64,000 nt of DNA from Glycomyces salinus (GCF_016428645.1 NZ_JAELXW010000034.1:23937-87936); one strand, 5' to 3'; shown: positions 1 to 9,889, counted from the first letter of the stretch. The notes: generated from the sequence alone by a model not told the origin. Program-made: numbers and translations.

Positions 1-23
1 ACAAATGAGGAGTAAGACGCTCA

Positions 24-2438
24 ATGTCCGAGAACGAACGGACGCCCGAGGCATTCAACCTCGGAGAACACCACGCCAAGGCCGTCATCGACAACGGTGA
101 CTTCGGCAAGCGTGAGATCATCTTCAGCACCGGTCGCCTCGCCAAACTGGCGCAGGGTTCGGCCGTCGTCCAGATGGACGACACCGTGGTCCTGTCGACC
201 ACCGCCGCGTCGAAGTCCCCGAGGGACCACCTCGAGTTCTTCCCGCTGACGGTCGACATCGAGGAGCGGATGTACGCCGCCGGGCGCATCCCCGGCTCGT
301 TCTTCCGCCGCGAGGGCCGCCCCTCCGAGAACGCGATCCTGACCTGCCGCCTGATCGACCGCGGCCTGCGCCCCTCCTTCGTGAGCGGCCTGCGCAACGA
401 GGTCCAGGTCATCGGCACCATCCTCGCGGTCGACGAGAGCGACGAGTACGACGTGGTCGCCATGAACGGCGCCTCCATGTCCACCCAGCTCTCCGGCCTG
501 CCCTTCTCCGGCCCGCTCGGCTCCACCCGCGCCGTCCTCATCGACGGCCAGTGGGTCTGCTTCCCGACTCTGGAGCAGATCGAGAAGGCCACCTTCGACA
601 TGATCGTGACCGGCCGCGTCCTCGAGTCCGGCGACGTCGCGATCATGATGGTCGAGGCCGAGGCCACCGAGAACACCGTCAGCCTCATCGACGGCGGGGC
701 GACCAAGCCCACCGAGGAGGTCGTCGCCAGCGGCCTGGAGGCGGTCAAGCCGGTCATCGCCGAGCTCGTCCGCGCCCAGTCCGAGCTGGCCGCGGTCGCG
801 GCCAAGCCGGCCGCCGAGTTCCCGCGCTTCCTCGACTACCAGGACGACGCCTACGCCGCCGTGGAGTCGGCGGTGGCCGACGAGCTCGAGCAGGCGCTCA
901 CCATCGCCGACAAGCAGGAGCGGGGCACCGAGCTCGACCGGGTCAAGACGGTCATGCTCGAGAAGGTCGGCGCCGACTTCGAGGGCCGCGAGGGCGAGCT
1001 TTCCGCGGCGCTGCGGTCGCTCACCAAGAAACTGGTCCGCAAGCGCGTCATCGCCGAGGGCGTCCGCATCGACGGCCGCAGCCCGGTCGACATCAGGCCG
1101 CTGGCCGCCGAGGCCGGCATCCTGCCGCGCGTCCACGGCTCGGCCCTCTTCGAGCGCGGCGAGACCCAGATCATGGGCGTGACCACGCTGAACATGCTGC
1201 GCATGGAGCAGGCCATCGACACCCTCTCGCCGGTGACGAAGAAGCGCTACATGCACAACTACAACTTCCCGCCGTACTCGACCGGTGAGACCGGCCGCGT
1301 CGGCTCCCCGAAGCGCCGCGAGATCGGCCACGGCGCGCTCGCCGAGCGCGCCCTGATCCCGGTCCTGCCCTCCCGCGAGGAGTTCCCCTACGCGATCCGG
1401 CAGGTCTCCGAGGCGCTCGGCTCGAACGGCTCGACCTCGATGGGCTCGGTCTGCGCGTCCACGATGAGCCTGATGAAGGCCGGCGTGCCGATCAAGGCCC
1501 CCGTCGCGGGCATCGCGATGGGCCTGATCAGCGAGGAGACCGACGGCGAGACCAAGTACGTCACGCTGACCGACATCCTCGGCGCCGAAGACGCCTACGG
1601 CGACATGGACTTCAAGGTCGCCGGCACCCGCGAGTTCGTGACGGCCCTCCAGCTCGACACCAAGCTCGACGGGCTGCCCTCGGACGTGCTGGCGCAGGCG
1701 CTCGGGCAGGCCAACGACGCCCGCCACGCGATCCTCGACGTCATGGCCGAGGCCATCGCCGAGGTCGGCGAGCTGTCCGGCACCGCGCCGCGGATCACCA
1801 CGCTGAAGATCCCGGTCGACAAGATCGGCGCGATCATCGGCCCCAAGGGCCAGATGATCAACCAGATCACCGAGGACACCGGCGCCGACATCACCGTCGA
1901 GGACGACGGTACGATCTATGTGGCCGCCGAGAAGGGCGAGCAGGCCGAGGCCGCGGTCGAGACGATCAACGCCATCGCCAACCCGACCCTGCCGAACGTG
2001 GGCGACCGCTTCCTGGGGACCGTGGTCAAGACGACCGACTTCGGCGCGTTCATCTCGCTGGTGCCCGGCCGCGACGGCCTGCTGCACATCTCGAAGGTCG
2101 GCGACGGCAAGCGCGTCGACCGCGTCGAGGACGTGCTGGGCGTCGGCGACAAGCTCGAGGTCGAGATCGGCGACATCGACAACCGGGGCAAGATCTATCT
2201 CGACAAGGTCTACCCGGAGGGCGAGGAGCCCGAGGGCTACAAGAAGGGCCGTCCCGAGCGCAAGGAGAGCGACCGCGGACGCGGTGGCCCCCGCGGCGGG
2301 GACCGCGGTGACCGCGGCCCGCGCCGGGAGCGCCGTTCCGACGACGACCGGCCGCGCCGCTCCGACGACGAGCGGGGCGGCGGCGAGCGCCGTCGCCGCC
2401 GGACCCGCCGCACGGAATCCGGAGGCTCCGAGGAGTAG
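24..2438 (+). CDS. pnp: Polyribonucleotide nucleotidyltransferase (PNPase)
   Basis: An 804-aa phosphorolytic 3'-5' exoribonuclease that degrades mRNA and can add 3' tails. Two RNase PH-like domains are visible: residues ~15-230 with the [12 protein letters not shown] motif, and ~345-560 with RIDGRSP and the SMGSVCAS segment. They flank an all-alpha linker. A KH domain (IGAIIGPKG, ~residues 600-610) and an S1 domain (TDFGAFISL, ~670-680) follow. The C-terminal tail is rich in Arg, Gly and Asp and is probably disordered and RNA-binding. The ATG lies 11 nt behind GAGGAG. The first 23 bases of the window are its leader; rpsO usually precedes pnp in actinobacteria but would lie outside. The next gene starts directly after the stop codon, so the genes are co-transcribed. 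Confidence 0.98.
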   Translation: MSENERTPEAFNLGEHHAKAVIDNGDFGKREIIFSTGRLAKLAQGSAVVQMDDTVVLSTTAASKSPRDHLEFFPLTVDIEERMYAAGRIPGSFFRREGRPSENAILTCRLIDRGLRPSFVSGLRNEVQVIGTILAVDESDEYDVVAMNGASMSTQLSGLPFSGPLGSTRAVLIDGQWVCFPTLEQIEKATFDMIVTGRVLESGDVAIMMVEAEATENTVSLIDGGATKPTEEVVASGLEAVKPVIAELVRAQSELAAVAAKPAAEFPRFLDYQDDAYAAVESAVADELEQALTIADKQERGTELDRVKTVMLEKVGADFEGREGELSAALRSLTKKLVRKRVIAEGVRIDGRSPVDIRPLAAEAGILPRVHGSALFERGETQIMGVTTLNMLRMEQAIDTLSPVTKKRYMHNYNFPPYSTGETGRVGSPKRREIGHGALAERALIPVLPSREEFPYAIRQVSEALGSNGSTSMGSVCASTMSLMKAGVPIKAPVAGIAMGLISEETDGETKYVTLTDILGAEDAYGDMDFKVAGTREFVTALQLDTKLDGLPSDVLAQALGQANDARHAILDVMAEAIAEVGELSGTAPRITTLKIPVDKIGAIIGPKGQMINQITEDTGADITVEDDGTIYVAAEKGEQAEAAVETINAIANPTLPNVGDRFLGTVVKTTDFGAFISLVPGRDGLLHISKVGDGKRVDRVEDVLGVGDKLEVEIGDIDNRGKIYLDKVYPEGEEPEGYKKGRPERKESDRGRGGPRGGDRGDRGPRRERRSDDDRPRRSDDERGGGERRRRRTRRTESGGSEE

Positions 2439-3737
2439 ATGAGTCGCCCCCAGACTCGAACGCTCGTAGATGACCCGCTGGGCGGCACCGTCGAACAGAC
2501 GGTGCTGCCCAGCGGGCTTCGTGTCCTGACCGAATCGGTCCCGGCCCTGCGCTCGGCCTCGGTCGGCGCCTGGGTCGGGGTCGGCTCGCGCGACGAGGCC
2601 CCCGAGATCGCCGGCGCCTCCCACTTCCTGGAGCACCTGCTGTTCAAGGGGACCGCCAAGCGCACCGCCGCCGAGATCTCGGAGTCCATCGAGGCGGTCG
2701 GCGGCGACGCGAACGCCTACACCGCCCGCGACCACACCTGCTTCTACGAGCGGGTCCTCGCCGAGGACCTGCCGCTGGCGGTCGACGTGCTCGGCGACTC
2801 GGTCTCGGCCTCGCTGCTGGACCCGGCCGACGTCGAGACCGAGCGCGACGTGATCCTCGAGGAGATCGCCGCGGCCGCCGACGAGCCGTCCGAAGTGGTC
2901 TACGAGCACTTCAACCGGACCCTGTTCGGCGACGGGGCGCTGGGCCGGGACATCGCCGGGTCGGCCGAGACGGTGCGCGCGATGACCGCCGACCAGATCC
3001 GCGGTTTCTACCGGCGCCATTACCTGCCGGAGAACCTGGTGGTGTGCGCGGCCGGCGGGATCGGGCACGCCGAGTTCGTCAAGCTCGTCCGGGAGGCGTT
3101 CGCGCCGCTGGAGGGCGGTCCGTCCGTCCCGCCGCAGCGCCCGGCCGACGGGGCGGTGCCCGAGCGGCCCGGGCGGCTGGCGGTGGTGCGCGACGACACC
3201 GAGCAGGCCCACCTGGTCGTCGGCTGCCGGACCTTCGAGCGCCGCGACGAGCGGATGTGGGCCCTGAGCATCCTCAGCAACGTGCTCGGCGGCGGCATGT
3301 CCTCGCGCCTGTTCCAGTCGATCCGCGAGGAGCGCGGCCTGGCGTACACGGTGTCCTCATCGGACTCTTATTTCGCCGACACCGGCTCGTTCAGCGTCTA
3401 CGCCGGATGCCGTCCCGAGAAGGCCGCGCAGGTCCGCGAGCTGATCGTCGAGGAGCTGGAGCGGGTCGTCCGCTCCGGGGTCACGGTCGAGGAGCTGAGC
3501 CGCGGCAAGAAGATGTACGAGGTCGGGGTGCTGCTGGGCCTGGAGGACTCCCACACCCGCATGAACTGGCTGGGCCGGGAGCGGCTGCTGTACGGCGAGG
3601 TCACCAGCCTGGAGCGGGATCTGGCCCGCAACGAGGCGGTCACGGCCGACCAGGTGCGCGCCGTGGCGGCCGATATCCTGTCGCAGCCGATGACCACCGC
3701 GGCCGTGGGGCCGTTCGACCAGAAGGAATTCGCATGA
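2439..3737 (+). CDS. M16 family zinc metallopeptidase (pitrilysin/MPP-like)
   Basis: 432 aa. The inverted zinc motif HxxEH is at residues 62-66 (HFLEH), with the distal glutamate in the acidic stretch near 141-142, as in bacterial relatives of mitochondrial processing peptidase beta. The second, non-catalytic half carries the usual RGLAY motif. There is no signal peptide, so it is probably cytoplasmic. The start ATG follows the pnp stop without a gap, and the stop overlaps dapB in an ATGA junction, giving a pnp-M16-dapB operon that is common in Actinobacteria. The natural substrate is unknown. Confidence 0.93.
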   Translation: MSRPQTRTLVDDPLGGTVEQTVLPSGLRVLTESVPALRSASVGAWVGVGSRDEAPEIAGASHFLEHLLFKGTAKRTAAEISESIEAVGGDANAYTARDHTCFYERVLAEDLPLAVDVLGDSVSASLLDPADVETERDVILEEIAAAADEPSEVVYEHFNRTLFGDGALGRDIAGSAETVRAMTADQIRGFYRRHYLPENLVVCAAGGIGHAEFVKLVREAFAPLEGGPSVPPQRPADGAVPERPGRLAVVRDDTEQAHLVVGCRTFERRDERMWALSILSNVLGGGMSSRLFQSIREERGLAYTVSSSDSYFADTGSFSVYAGCRPEKAAQVRELIVEELERVVRSGVTVEELSRGKKMYEVGVLLGLEDSHTRMNWLGRERLLYGEVTSLERDLARNEAVTADQVRAVAADILSQPMTTAAVGPFDQKEFA

Positions 3738-4468
3738 TCAAAGTGGGTGTGCTGGGGGCCGGGGGCCGGATGGGCCGGTCCGTGTGCGAGGCGGTCGACG
3801 CCGCCGACGACATGGAGCTGGTGGCCACGGTCGACCAGGACCAGTCCCTCGAAGGGCTCACCGACGCCCAGGTGGTCGTCGACTTCACCCTCCCGGGCGC
3901 GGTCATGGACAACCTCGCCTGGTGCGTCGACCGCGGCCTGCACACCGTCGTCGGCGTCTCCGGCTTCGACGCCGCCCGGCTCGACCGGGTCCGCGAGCTG
4001 CTCGGCGACGATCCCGAGGTCGGCTCGATCATCGCGCCGAACTTCTCGATCGGCGCGGTCCTGGAGATGCAGTTCGCCGCCAGGGCCGCCAAGTACTTCC
4101 CGTCGGCCGAGATCATCGAGACCCACCACCCGCGCAAGGTCGACGCGCCCTCGGGCACGGCCCTGCACACCGCCCGCCTGATCGCCGCGGCCCGCGAGGA
4201 GGCCGACCTGGGCCCGATGCCGGACGCCACCGCCGAGGACGCCACCGGCGCGCGCGGCGGCGAGGTCGACGGCGTCCACATCCACGCGATCCGCTCGGCC
4301 GGCTACGTCGCCAGCCAGGAGACCCGCTTCGGCGGCCCGGGGGAGCGGTTCGTCATCAGCCACGACTCGCTCGACCGGGTCTCGTTCATGCCCGGCGTCC
4401 TGCTGGCCGTCCGCGCGGTCCAGGACCGCCCGGGCCTGACCGTCGGCATCGACGACCTCCTGGACTGA
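3734..4468 (+). CDS. dapB: 4-hydroxy-tetrahydrodipicolinate reductase
   Basis: 244 aa. Reduces the DapA product with NAD(P)H in the DAP/lysine pathway, which supplies both lysine and peptidoglycan. The N-terminal nucleotide-binding loop GAGGRMG is at residues 8-14. The catalytic signature ETHHPRKVDAPSGTA is at 129-143, with the HH pair at 131-132 and Lys135. Length is normal for the family. The start overlaps the M16 gene stop by ATGA, so translation is probably coupled. The partner dapA lies 4.5 kb downstream beyond an accessory insertion. Confidence 0.97.
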   Translation: MIKVGVLGAGGRMGRSVCEAVDAADDMELVATVDQDQSLEGLTDAQVVVDFTLPGAVMDNLAWCVDRGLHTVVGVSGFDAARLDRVRELLGDDPEVGSIIAPNFSIGAVLEMQFAARAAKYFPSAEIIETHHPRKVDAPSGTALHTARLIAAAREEADLGPMPDATAEDATGARGGEVDGVHIHAIRSAGYVASQETRFGGPGERFVISHDSLDRVSFMPGVLLAVRAVQDRPGLTVGIDDLLD

Positions 4469-4475
4469 GCCGAGC

Positions 4476-5252
4476 TCACTCCACCGGCGTCTCGGTGGCC
4501 TGTTCCTCTTCGTCGGCGGCTGGCGACTCCGAGGCGTCCTCGCCGCCGTCGGTGGCCCCCTCGGTCGGCTCCTCGGTGGTTGTCTCCTCCGTCGGGGCCT
4601 CTTCGGTGGGCTCGTCGGCCGAGGTCTCCTCGGTCGGCTCCTCGCCGGTGGCCTCTTCGTCCGGGGTCTCGGTCCCGCTCTCGTCGCCCGTGTTTTCGGG
4701 GCTCTGGCCGGTGTCGTCCTGGTCGTCGCTGATGTAGACGGTGCTGGGCGGCGGTTCCTTGAAGATGTACTGGGTCGGGTTGCCGGCGGTGATGGTGCCG
4801 AACAGGAACAGCGCGCCCATGGTCAGGGCGAAGACCGAGACGCTGGAGACGAGGATCGCCAGCAGGGTCCGCTTGCGCGAGTGCGCTCCGCCCGAGTCGG
4901 CCTCGGCCGCCCGGTCGGCCTCATCGGCCGGTTCGATCCGGACCGTCTCGGCCTCCAGGTCGACCGTGGCGCCGGTCTGGATCCGGGTCTCGGCGGCGCG
5001 GGAGAGGACCGTGATCTGCTGCTTGACCGTCTCACTGGTGCGCCGCATGGTCCGCAGGATCAGGACCGCGCCGATGGAGGTGCAGATGCTGAGGACGGCC
5101 GTGCCCAGGAGCGTGCCCCACATGTCGAGGACCTTCACCAGCAGCGCGCCGAGGGTCGTGGCGCCGCTCGCCGCCAGCACCTGGCCGAGGCTCAAATCGA
5201 GCTCGGGGTCTTTCTTATTGTGTCCCTTGGAATTCGAGCGGTGCTGGGTCAC
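4476..5252 (-). CDS. Two-TM membrane protein with long acidic Thr/Glu tail
   Basis: 258 aa, no recognised family. The N-terminus is hydrophilic. Hydrophobic segments lie at ~30-67 and ~130-155, separated by an ~60-residue cytoplasmic-type loop. The last ~85 residues are nearly all Glu, Thr, Pro, Ser, Asp and Gly, arranged as degenerate EEPTEE/TEE repeats. The tail is probably extracellular and disordered. GTG start behind a GGGGAGGG Shine-Dalgarno. It converges on dapB with only a 7-nt gap. Function unknown. Confidence 0.75.
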   Translation of the reverse strand: MTQHRSNSKGHNKKDPELDLSLGQVLAASGATTLGALLVKVLDMWGTLLGTAVLSICTSIGAVLILRTMRRTSETVKQQITVLSRAAETRIQTGATVDLEAETVRIEPADEADRAAEADSGGAHSRKRTLLAILVSSVSVFALTMGALFLFGTITAGNPTQYIFKEPPPSTVYISDDQDDTGQSPENTGDESGTETPDEEATGEEPTEETSADEPTEEAPTEETTTEEPTEGATDGGEDASESPAADEEEQATETPVE

Positions 5253-5345
5253 CAGCCCTCCCCTTGCGGCGTTATCGAACCGTGATTGGAAACCGGCTCC
5301 CCAGCATACGGTTCGTATCGCCGCCGACCACGGATTGTGCCGGAG

Positions 5346-6026
5346 CTAACGGGAGTACCGGCGCATCCGGCTCCACTGCCACAGCCACAGCAGCGCCAGC
5401 ACGACCGCCAGCGCCGCGATCCCCGCGCCGGCGAAGGCCCAGCCGTCGTACTCCCGGGCCTCGGCGTGGAGCCGGTAGTCCTCCCCGGGGCTCATCCGCC
5501 ACGTCACCGTGCGGCCCTCCAGCTCCCCGTTGTGGTCGGTCACCCGGGCCGGGAAGTTCACGCGCATCAGGATCTCGGCCTCCTCGATGCGCTCGGGGAA
5601 CACCAGCCCCGCGTCGTCGTACCGCAGGTCCCAGCGGCCCTGGAGCACGTAGCGGCGGTCCTCGTAGGTCAGCCGCATGAAACCCCAGTCCTGGTCGCCG
5701 AATTCGGCGAACTCGCTCAGGGGCCGGCCGGTGAAGGTCGCGGTCCTGCCGACGTAGCCGTCCTCGCGGTACGCCTCGCGCTGCCCGCCGGGCACGCCGT
5801 CCATCAGCGCGTCGAGGAAGGCGTCCAGTTCGGCGCGGCTCACCGCGTCCTCGCCGGTGGCGACCTCGTCGAGGAAGTCCTGGCTCCAGGCGGCGGTGAA
5901 CGACCCGCCCACCGTCTCGTCGGGACGGATCTCCAGTTCGAGGTCCATCCGCATGCAACCGGTGGCGGCGATCAGGAGGAAGAGGGCGCCGCAGGCGGCG
6001 GCCAGGCGCTTCGCGAGACCGAACAT
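5346..6026 (-). CDS. LppM-like lipoprotein with C-terminal membrane anchor
   Basis: 226 aa. A type II signal peptide ends in the lipobox AATGC (Cys24). A ~150-residue extracellular beta-rich domain follows, with the MDLELEIRPDETVGGSF opening typical of the LppM/DUF3153 family. One transmembrane helix (~195-218) precedes a basic tail (RMRRYSR). Dual anchoring by lipid plus a C-terminal helix matches mycobacterial LppM (Rv2171). The family is surface-exposed and its biochemical role is poorly defined. The assignment rests on architecture and recall of the family, without alignment. Confidence 0.75.
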   Translation of the reverse strand: MFGLAKRLAAACGALFLLIAATGCMRMDLELEIRPDETVGGSFTAAWSQDFLDEVATGEDAVSRAELDAFLDALMDGVPGGQREAYREDGYVGRTATFTGRPLSEFAEFGDQDWGFMRLTYEDRRYVLQGRWDLRYDDAGLVFPERIEEAEILMRVNFPARVTDHNGELEGRTVTWRMSPGEDYRLHAEAREYDGWAFAGAGIAALAVVLALLWLWQWSRMRRYSR

Positions 6027-6119
6027 GCCCAGAGCCTAAGCCCGAGGCGGGCGCGAACCGGCGCTTTCGGCCGGAAACGGCCTGGACCGCTCCCGCGGGC
6101 CCGGCCGGGTTAGGCTGAG

Positions 6120-6617
6120 TTGGTGTGCGCAGTAGAGGAAGCGACGCCCGAGGCGGGCGCACTGGCCCGCCGTCGGGGCTGGGCCTCGCGCCTGGCCGCG
6201 GGCCTGCTGGCCCGTCAGTGGCTGGCCCCGGTGGCGCTGCTGAGCTGCTTCGCGCTGGCGGCCGGGGGAGTGGCGGCGACGAATCCGACCGACGACACCG
6301 GCCCGACCACGTGCCTGTTCAAGATGACCACGGGCTTCGACTGCCCGGGGTGCGGCGGCACGAGGGCCTTCTTCTATCTGCTGAACGGGAACCTGCCGGA
6401 GGCGGCGCGCCACCACCTGATGGCGGTGTTCGCCGCGCCGTTCCTGGTGTGGATGTACCTGGCCTGGGCCCTGCCGAGAGTGGCGCCGAGAGTGAGGTGG
6501 CGGCTGCCCGGCCTCCGACTCACCCCCGGCGTCCTGTCCGGCTTCCTCATCGCCTGGGCCGCCTTCTGGGTGGTCCGCAACCTCCCATGGGAACCGTTCA
6601 CGCTGCTTTACGTGTAA
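6120..6617 (+). CDS. DUF2752 family membrane protein
   Basis: 165 aa. The defining DUF2752 signature is present: CLFKMTTGFDCPGCGGTRA, around residues 62-80, containing CPGCG. Three to four hydrophobic helices surround it. The start is TTG at 6120 or the immediately following GTG at 6123; the two choices differ by one residue. The stop overlaps the convergent DUF4097 gene by 10 nt. The conserved Cys pair suggests metal or redox chemistry at the membrane, but the family has no established function. Confidence 0.85.
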   Translation: MVCAVEEATPEAGALARRRGWASRLAAGLLARQWLAPVALLSCFALAAGGVAATNPTDDTGPTTCLFKMTTGFDCPGCGGTRAFFYLLNGNLPEAARHHLMAVFAAPFLVWMYLAWALPRVAPRVRWRLPGLRLTPGVLSGFLIAWAAFWVVRNLPWEPFTLLYV

Positions 6618-7426
6618 GCCAGCGCCTTGTGCAGGTAGATGTCGCCCGAGAGCGAGCGGGCGCGGATCTCGAGGCTGGTGGCGTCCTCCGACGGGGCCGG
6701 CGAGGTGTCGCCGGGGGCCAGCTCCGAGGTGACCGTCCCGGCCTTGGCGTCCAGGTCCATCCACACGTCGGTGCCCGCGACCACGCCGAGGCTGATGCGG
6801 CCCGAGACGGTCGAGACCCGGCAGCTGCCGGACCTGAGCGCGCCCATCTCGATCCCGCCGGAGACGGTGTTGACCCGCACCGATCCGTCGGCCCGCTCGA
6901 CGCCGATGGCGCCGGAGACGGTCTTGGCCGAGAACTCCCCTCCTACGTGCTCGGCCTTGACCTCGCCGGAGGCGGTGTTGGCCCGCAGCTCGTCGGTGCA
7001 CTCGATGACGCTGACCGCGCCCGAGACGGTGTTGGCGCGGACGGTGCTCGCATGCTCGACGGTGACCGAGCCGGCCACGGTCTTGGTGGCGACCGGGCCG
7101 AGCTTGCCGTGGAAGCTGACCGGGGCCGCGGCCGAGTTGACCGAGACCTCCGAGCCCAGCGGCACCTTGACCGAGACGTGGACGCCCAGGTTCCGCCTGA
7201 AGAACCAGTTCGACTGCTTCTCCGGGGCCACGACGCGCAGGTGCCCGCTCTCGAAGTCGACGCGGGCCAGGTCGGCCGCGTCGCCATCGCCCTCGGAGCG
7301 CTGCGCGGGCTTGATCTCGACCAGGATCAGGTCGGAGTCGTGTGCGGTGACGGTGGCCGAGCCGTCGAACAGCGTGATCGAGGCGGTGATCGGGCCGTCG
7401 TGGGTGAATTCGGTGTACTCGTTCAT
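6608..7426 (-). CDS. DUF4097 beta-strand-repeat protein
   Basis: 272 aa. Residues ~95-230 form a right-handed beta-solenoid-like series of ~17-residue repeats, each with a T(V/A)SG(x)(I/V) core (ANTVSGAVSV, VNTVSGGIEM, VSTVSGRISL). This is the DUF4097/DUF4098 pattern. No signal peptide or TM helix is visible, unlike many members, so it is predicted cytoplasmic. It lies 12 nt downstream of the ribbon-helix-helix gene in the same orientation and is probably its operon partner. Role unknown. Confidence 0.85.
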   Translation of the reverse strand: MNEYTEFTHDGPITASITLFDGSATVTAHDSDLILVEIKPAQRSEGDGDAADLARVDFESGHLRVVAPEKQSNWFFRRNLGVHVSVKVPLGSEVSVNSAAAPVSFHGKLGPVATKTVAGSVTVEHASTVRANTVSGAVSVIECTDELRANTASGEVKAEHVGGEFSAKTVSGAIGVERADGSVRVNTVSGGIEMGALRSGSCRVSTVSGRISLGVVAGTDVWMDLDAKAGTVTSELAPGDTSPAPSEDATSLEIRARSLSGDIYLHKALAYT

Positions 7427-7438
7427 CGGTGTGTCCCC

Positions 7439-7930
7439 TCAGGCCCGGGCGTAGCCGGTGATGCGCTGGCTGTATTTCGCGCCGCTGGTCTGGCCGCTGG
7501 TGCGCGAGGCGTGCACGGCGGTGTTGATGGCCCGCACCAGCCAGGCGTTGACCGAGGCGCCGTCGGAGGTGGCGGCCTTCTCGACGTCCTCCTTCAGCGT
7601 CTCGGGCAGGCGCAGGGTGATGCGAGCGACGTCGTCGTCGGTCGGCGGGGCCGGCGGCGGAACGGTCTCGGTGGCCTCGACGTCGGTGACGCGCAGGTCC
7701 ACTTCCTTGCCGCGCACGCGCAGGTCCACCGAGGCCGAGGAGCCGGCCTGGTCCAGTCCGGCGGTGATCTCGGCGGCGGCCTCGGAGAGGGCCTCCATGA
7801 GCGCGAGCCTGGCTCCGGCGTCGAGCGCCTCTGACAGCAGTTCAGCGGTCCGCGCGGCGTCCTCGCCGGCCGGTGCGGCGGCGGCGGTGAGGCTCCGGCG
7901 GAGCGATTCGATATACGGCGTCAAGTCCAT
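7439..7930 (-). CDS. Ribbon-helix-helix (Arc/HicB-like) regulator
   Basis: 163 aa. The N-terminal ~90 residues are helical and Ala-rich. Residues ~105-145 (RITLRLPETLKEDVEK followed by a Ser-Val-Asn-Ala-Trp-Leu helix) match an RHH DNA-binding domain. It is the first gene of a two-gene operon with the DUF4097 gene. A TTGACA -35 box and an inverted repeat directly upstream (see promoter entry) indicate autoregulation. The ATG sits about where transcription should begin, so the mRNA may be leaderless. HicB-type antitoxins share this fold, but no toxin gene is adjacent. Confidence 0.8.
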   Translation of the reverse strand: MDLTPYIESLRRSLTAAAAPAGEDAARTAELLSEALDAGARLALMEALSEAAAEITAGLDQAGSSASVDLRVRGKEVDLRVTDVEATETVPPPAPPTDDDVARITLRLPETLKEDVEKAATSDGASVNAWLVRAINTAVHASRTSGQTSGAKYSQRITGYARA

Positions 7931-7936
7931 GACACC

Positions 7937-7965
7937 ATAGTGACATCAAAACTGATGTCTGTCAA
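7937..7965 (-). promoter_or_regulatory. Promoter with operator-like inverted repeat for the RHH-DUF4097 operon
   Basis: On the minus strand a perfect -35 TTGACA (7965-7960) is followed after 17 nt by CACTAT (7942-7937). The ATG at 7930 is about 7 nt further on. Between the boxes lies the inverted repeat GACATCA-AAAC-TGATGTC (7942-7948 / 7953-7959). The palindrome fills the promoter spacer, so a bound RHH dimer would block RNA polymerase. Seen directly; its use as an operator is inferred. Confidence 0.7.
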
Positions 7966-8123
7966 CCGGCGTTATGGAACCGCCGCCGGTAATACCACCG
8001 CAAAAACCGTAAAACACCCCGGCTCGCGGGGTCGGGCGCGGTAGAGCCCACACCCCGCGTCCGAGTACCCTGGCGAGAGCTATAACTACCAGTGACCGCA
8101 CCGCACACGAGGGGGACCCGGGC

Positions 8124-8876
8124 ATGCCCGAAATCGTACCGATGGACGTCCGACTCATCGCTTGGACGCACTTCGAGCCCCCCGCCGACGTTCCCTGGGA
8201 CACCGACGCCGAAGGCGGCCAGGCCCTCGCCGAATTCGCCGGCCGCGCCTGCTACCAGTCCTGGAAGAAGCCCAATCCCAAGACCGCCACCAACGCCGGC
8301 TACCTCGACCACATCCTCCAGGTCGGCCACCTCTCGGTCCTCGAGCACGGCAGCGTCTCCTTCTACCTCTGCGGCATCTCCCGATCGCTGACCCACGAAC
8401 TCATCAGGCACCGCCACTTCTCCTACTCCCAGCTGAGCCAGCGCTACGTCCCCGAGCGCGACGCGAAGATGGTCGAGCCCGAGGTCATCTCCTCCGACCC
8501 CGAACTCCACGAGCGCTTCCTGGCCGCGGCCGAGGCCTCCCAGACGGCCTACAACGACCTCCTCGAAGGACTCCAGAAGAAGTTCGCCGACGTCGCCAAC
8601 CCCACCCTGCGCCGAAAGCAGGCGCGCCAGGCGGCGCGATCAGTCCTGCCCAACGCCACCGAGACCCGCATCGTCGTCACCGGCAACTACCGCGCCTGGC
8701 GCCACTTCATCGCCATGCGCGCCTCCGAGCACGCCGATGTCGAGATCCGCGCGTTGGCCGTCGAATGCCTGCGGCAGCTCAAAGAGAAGGCCGCGAACGT
8801 CTTCGCCGACTTCGAGATCGCCGTCCTCGACGACGGCACCGAGGTCGCCCACAGCCCCTACGTCACCGAGGGCTAG
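8124..8876 (+). CDS. thyX: Flavin-dependent thymidylate synthase
   Basis: 250 aa. Makes dTMP from dUMP using methylene-tetrahydrofolate and FAD/NADPH. The diagnostic RHRxxSxxxxSxR motif is complete at residues 95-107 ([13 protein letters not shown]). The C-terminal [19 protein letters not shown] stretch carries the other nucleotide-binding residues. ATG behind GAGGGGGA. It opens the thyX-dapA-rnj segment that is conserved across Actinobacteria. Confidence 0.98.
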   Translation: MPEIVPMDVRLIAWTHFEPPADVPWDTDAEGGQALAEFAGRACYQSWKKPNPKTATNAGYLDHILQVGHLSVLEHGSVSFYLCGISRSLTHELIRHRHFSYSQLSQRYVPERDAKMVEPEVISSDPELHERFLAAAEASQTAYNDLLEGLQKKFADVANPTLRRKQARQAARSVLPNATETRIVVTGNYRAWRHFIAMRASEHADVEIRALAVECLRQLKEKAANVFADFEIAVLDDGTEVAHSPYVTEG

Positions 8877-8896
8877 CGGCACGAAGACCCGTGAAA

Positions 8897-8914
8897 GCCG
8901 CCACCACTGGCGGC
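8897..8914 (+). terminator. Short hairpin after thyX
   Basis: GCCGCCA / TGGCGGC with a CCAC loop starts 20 nt after the thyX stop. There is no T-run. It is possibly a weak terminator or processing site before dapA. Confidence 0.4.
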
Positions 8915-8992
8915 GAGACTTGAGACAGTGAATCAGAATGTAGCGGCCGGGCACCCGTCACCGGCCGCCCAGATCAGCATTGGTGAAAGCAC

Positions 8993-9889
8993 ATGCGCAA
9001 CGTGACGCGCCCTTTCGGGCGCACCCTGGCGGCGATGATCACGCCCTTCACGCCCTCGGGCGAACTCGACGTCCAGGGAGCCGCCGAGCTCGCCCGGTAC
9101 CTCGTCGACGAGCAGGGACTCGACGGCCTGGTCCTCAACGGCACCACAGGTGAGTCGCCGACCACCACCGACGCCGAGAAGACGCAGTTGATCGAGGCCG
9201 TCGCCGAAGCGGTCGGCGACCGCGCCCACATCATCGCCGGCGCCTCCACATACGACACCCGCCACTCGGTCCACCTGGCCCAGGACGCCGAGAAGGCCGG
9301 GGCCCAGGGCCTGCTGCTGGTCACCCCCTACTACTCGCGGCCGCCCCAGGAAGGCATCGAGGCCCACTTCACCTCGATCGCCGACGCGACCGACCTGCCC
9401 TGCATGCTCTACGACATCCCGCCGCGCTCGTGCGTGCCGATCACCGACGCCTCTTACCAGCGCCTGGCCGAGCACCCGCGGATCATCGCCGTCAAGGACG
9501 CCACCGCCGACCTCTCCTCGGCACAGCGGGTCCGTGTCTTCACCGGCCTGAGCTTCTACTGCGGGGTCGACGCGCTGAACCTGGCCGCGTACGCCACCGG
9601 CCAGATCGGTGTCGTCTCGGTCATCGCCCACCTGGTCGGCAAGCACATCAACGCCATGTTCGACGCCTACGACGACGGCGACGTCGAACGCGCCATGGCC
9701 ATCAACGACGCCGTCCTGCCGGCCCTGCGCGCCCTCCAGGGCCCGGCCCAGGGCGTCATCGCCGTCAAGGCCGCGCTCGCCCAGAAGGGCCTGCCCGGCG
9801 GCGAGCCGCGCCTGCCGCTGACGCCCGCGGACACCGTCATCAACGACTTCATCGCCGAGAACCTGGCGATTGTGGGGGAGGCCCGATGA
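8993..9889 (+). CDS. dapA: 4-hydroxy-tetrahydrodipicolinate synthase
   Basis: 298 aa TIM-barrel class I aldolase. Condenses pyruvate with aspartate semialdehyde, the committed step to DAP and lysine. The Schiff-base lysine is Lys168 (IIAVKDA). GTTGES (50-55) and Tyr140 (LYDIPPRS) complete the active site. The Asp-Ile-Pro variant of the usual YNIPGR loop is common in actinobacterial DapA. Start ATG with a GGTGAAAG Shine-Dalgarno. The stop overlaps the next ATG (ATGA), coupling it to rnj. Confidence 0.97.
   Translation: MRNVTRPFGRTLAAMITPFTPSGELDVQGAAELARYLVDEQGLDGLVLNGTTGESPTTTDAEKTQLIEAVAEAVGDRAHIIAGASTYDTRHSVHLAQDAEKAGAQGLLLVTPYYSRPPQEGIEAHFTSIADATDLPCMLYDIPPRSCVPITDASYQRLAEHPRIIAVKDATADLSSAQRVRVFTGLSFYCGVDALNLAAYATGQIGVVSVIAHLVGKHINAMFDAYDDGDVERAMAINDAVLPALRALQGPAQGVIAVKAALAQKGLPGGEPRLPLTPADTVINDFIAENLAIVGEAR

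Noticed and set aside
21..3212. 1063-aa open frame antisense to pnp and the M16 gene
   Set aside because: Mirror of two certain genes; content is low-complexity Gly/Arg/Asp/Val caused by high GC3 on the other strand.
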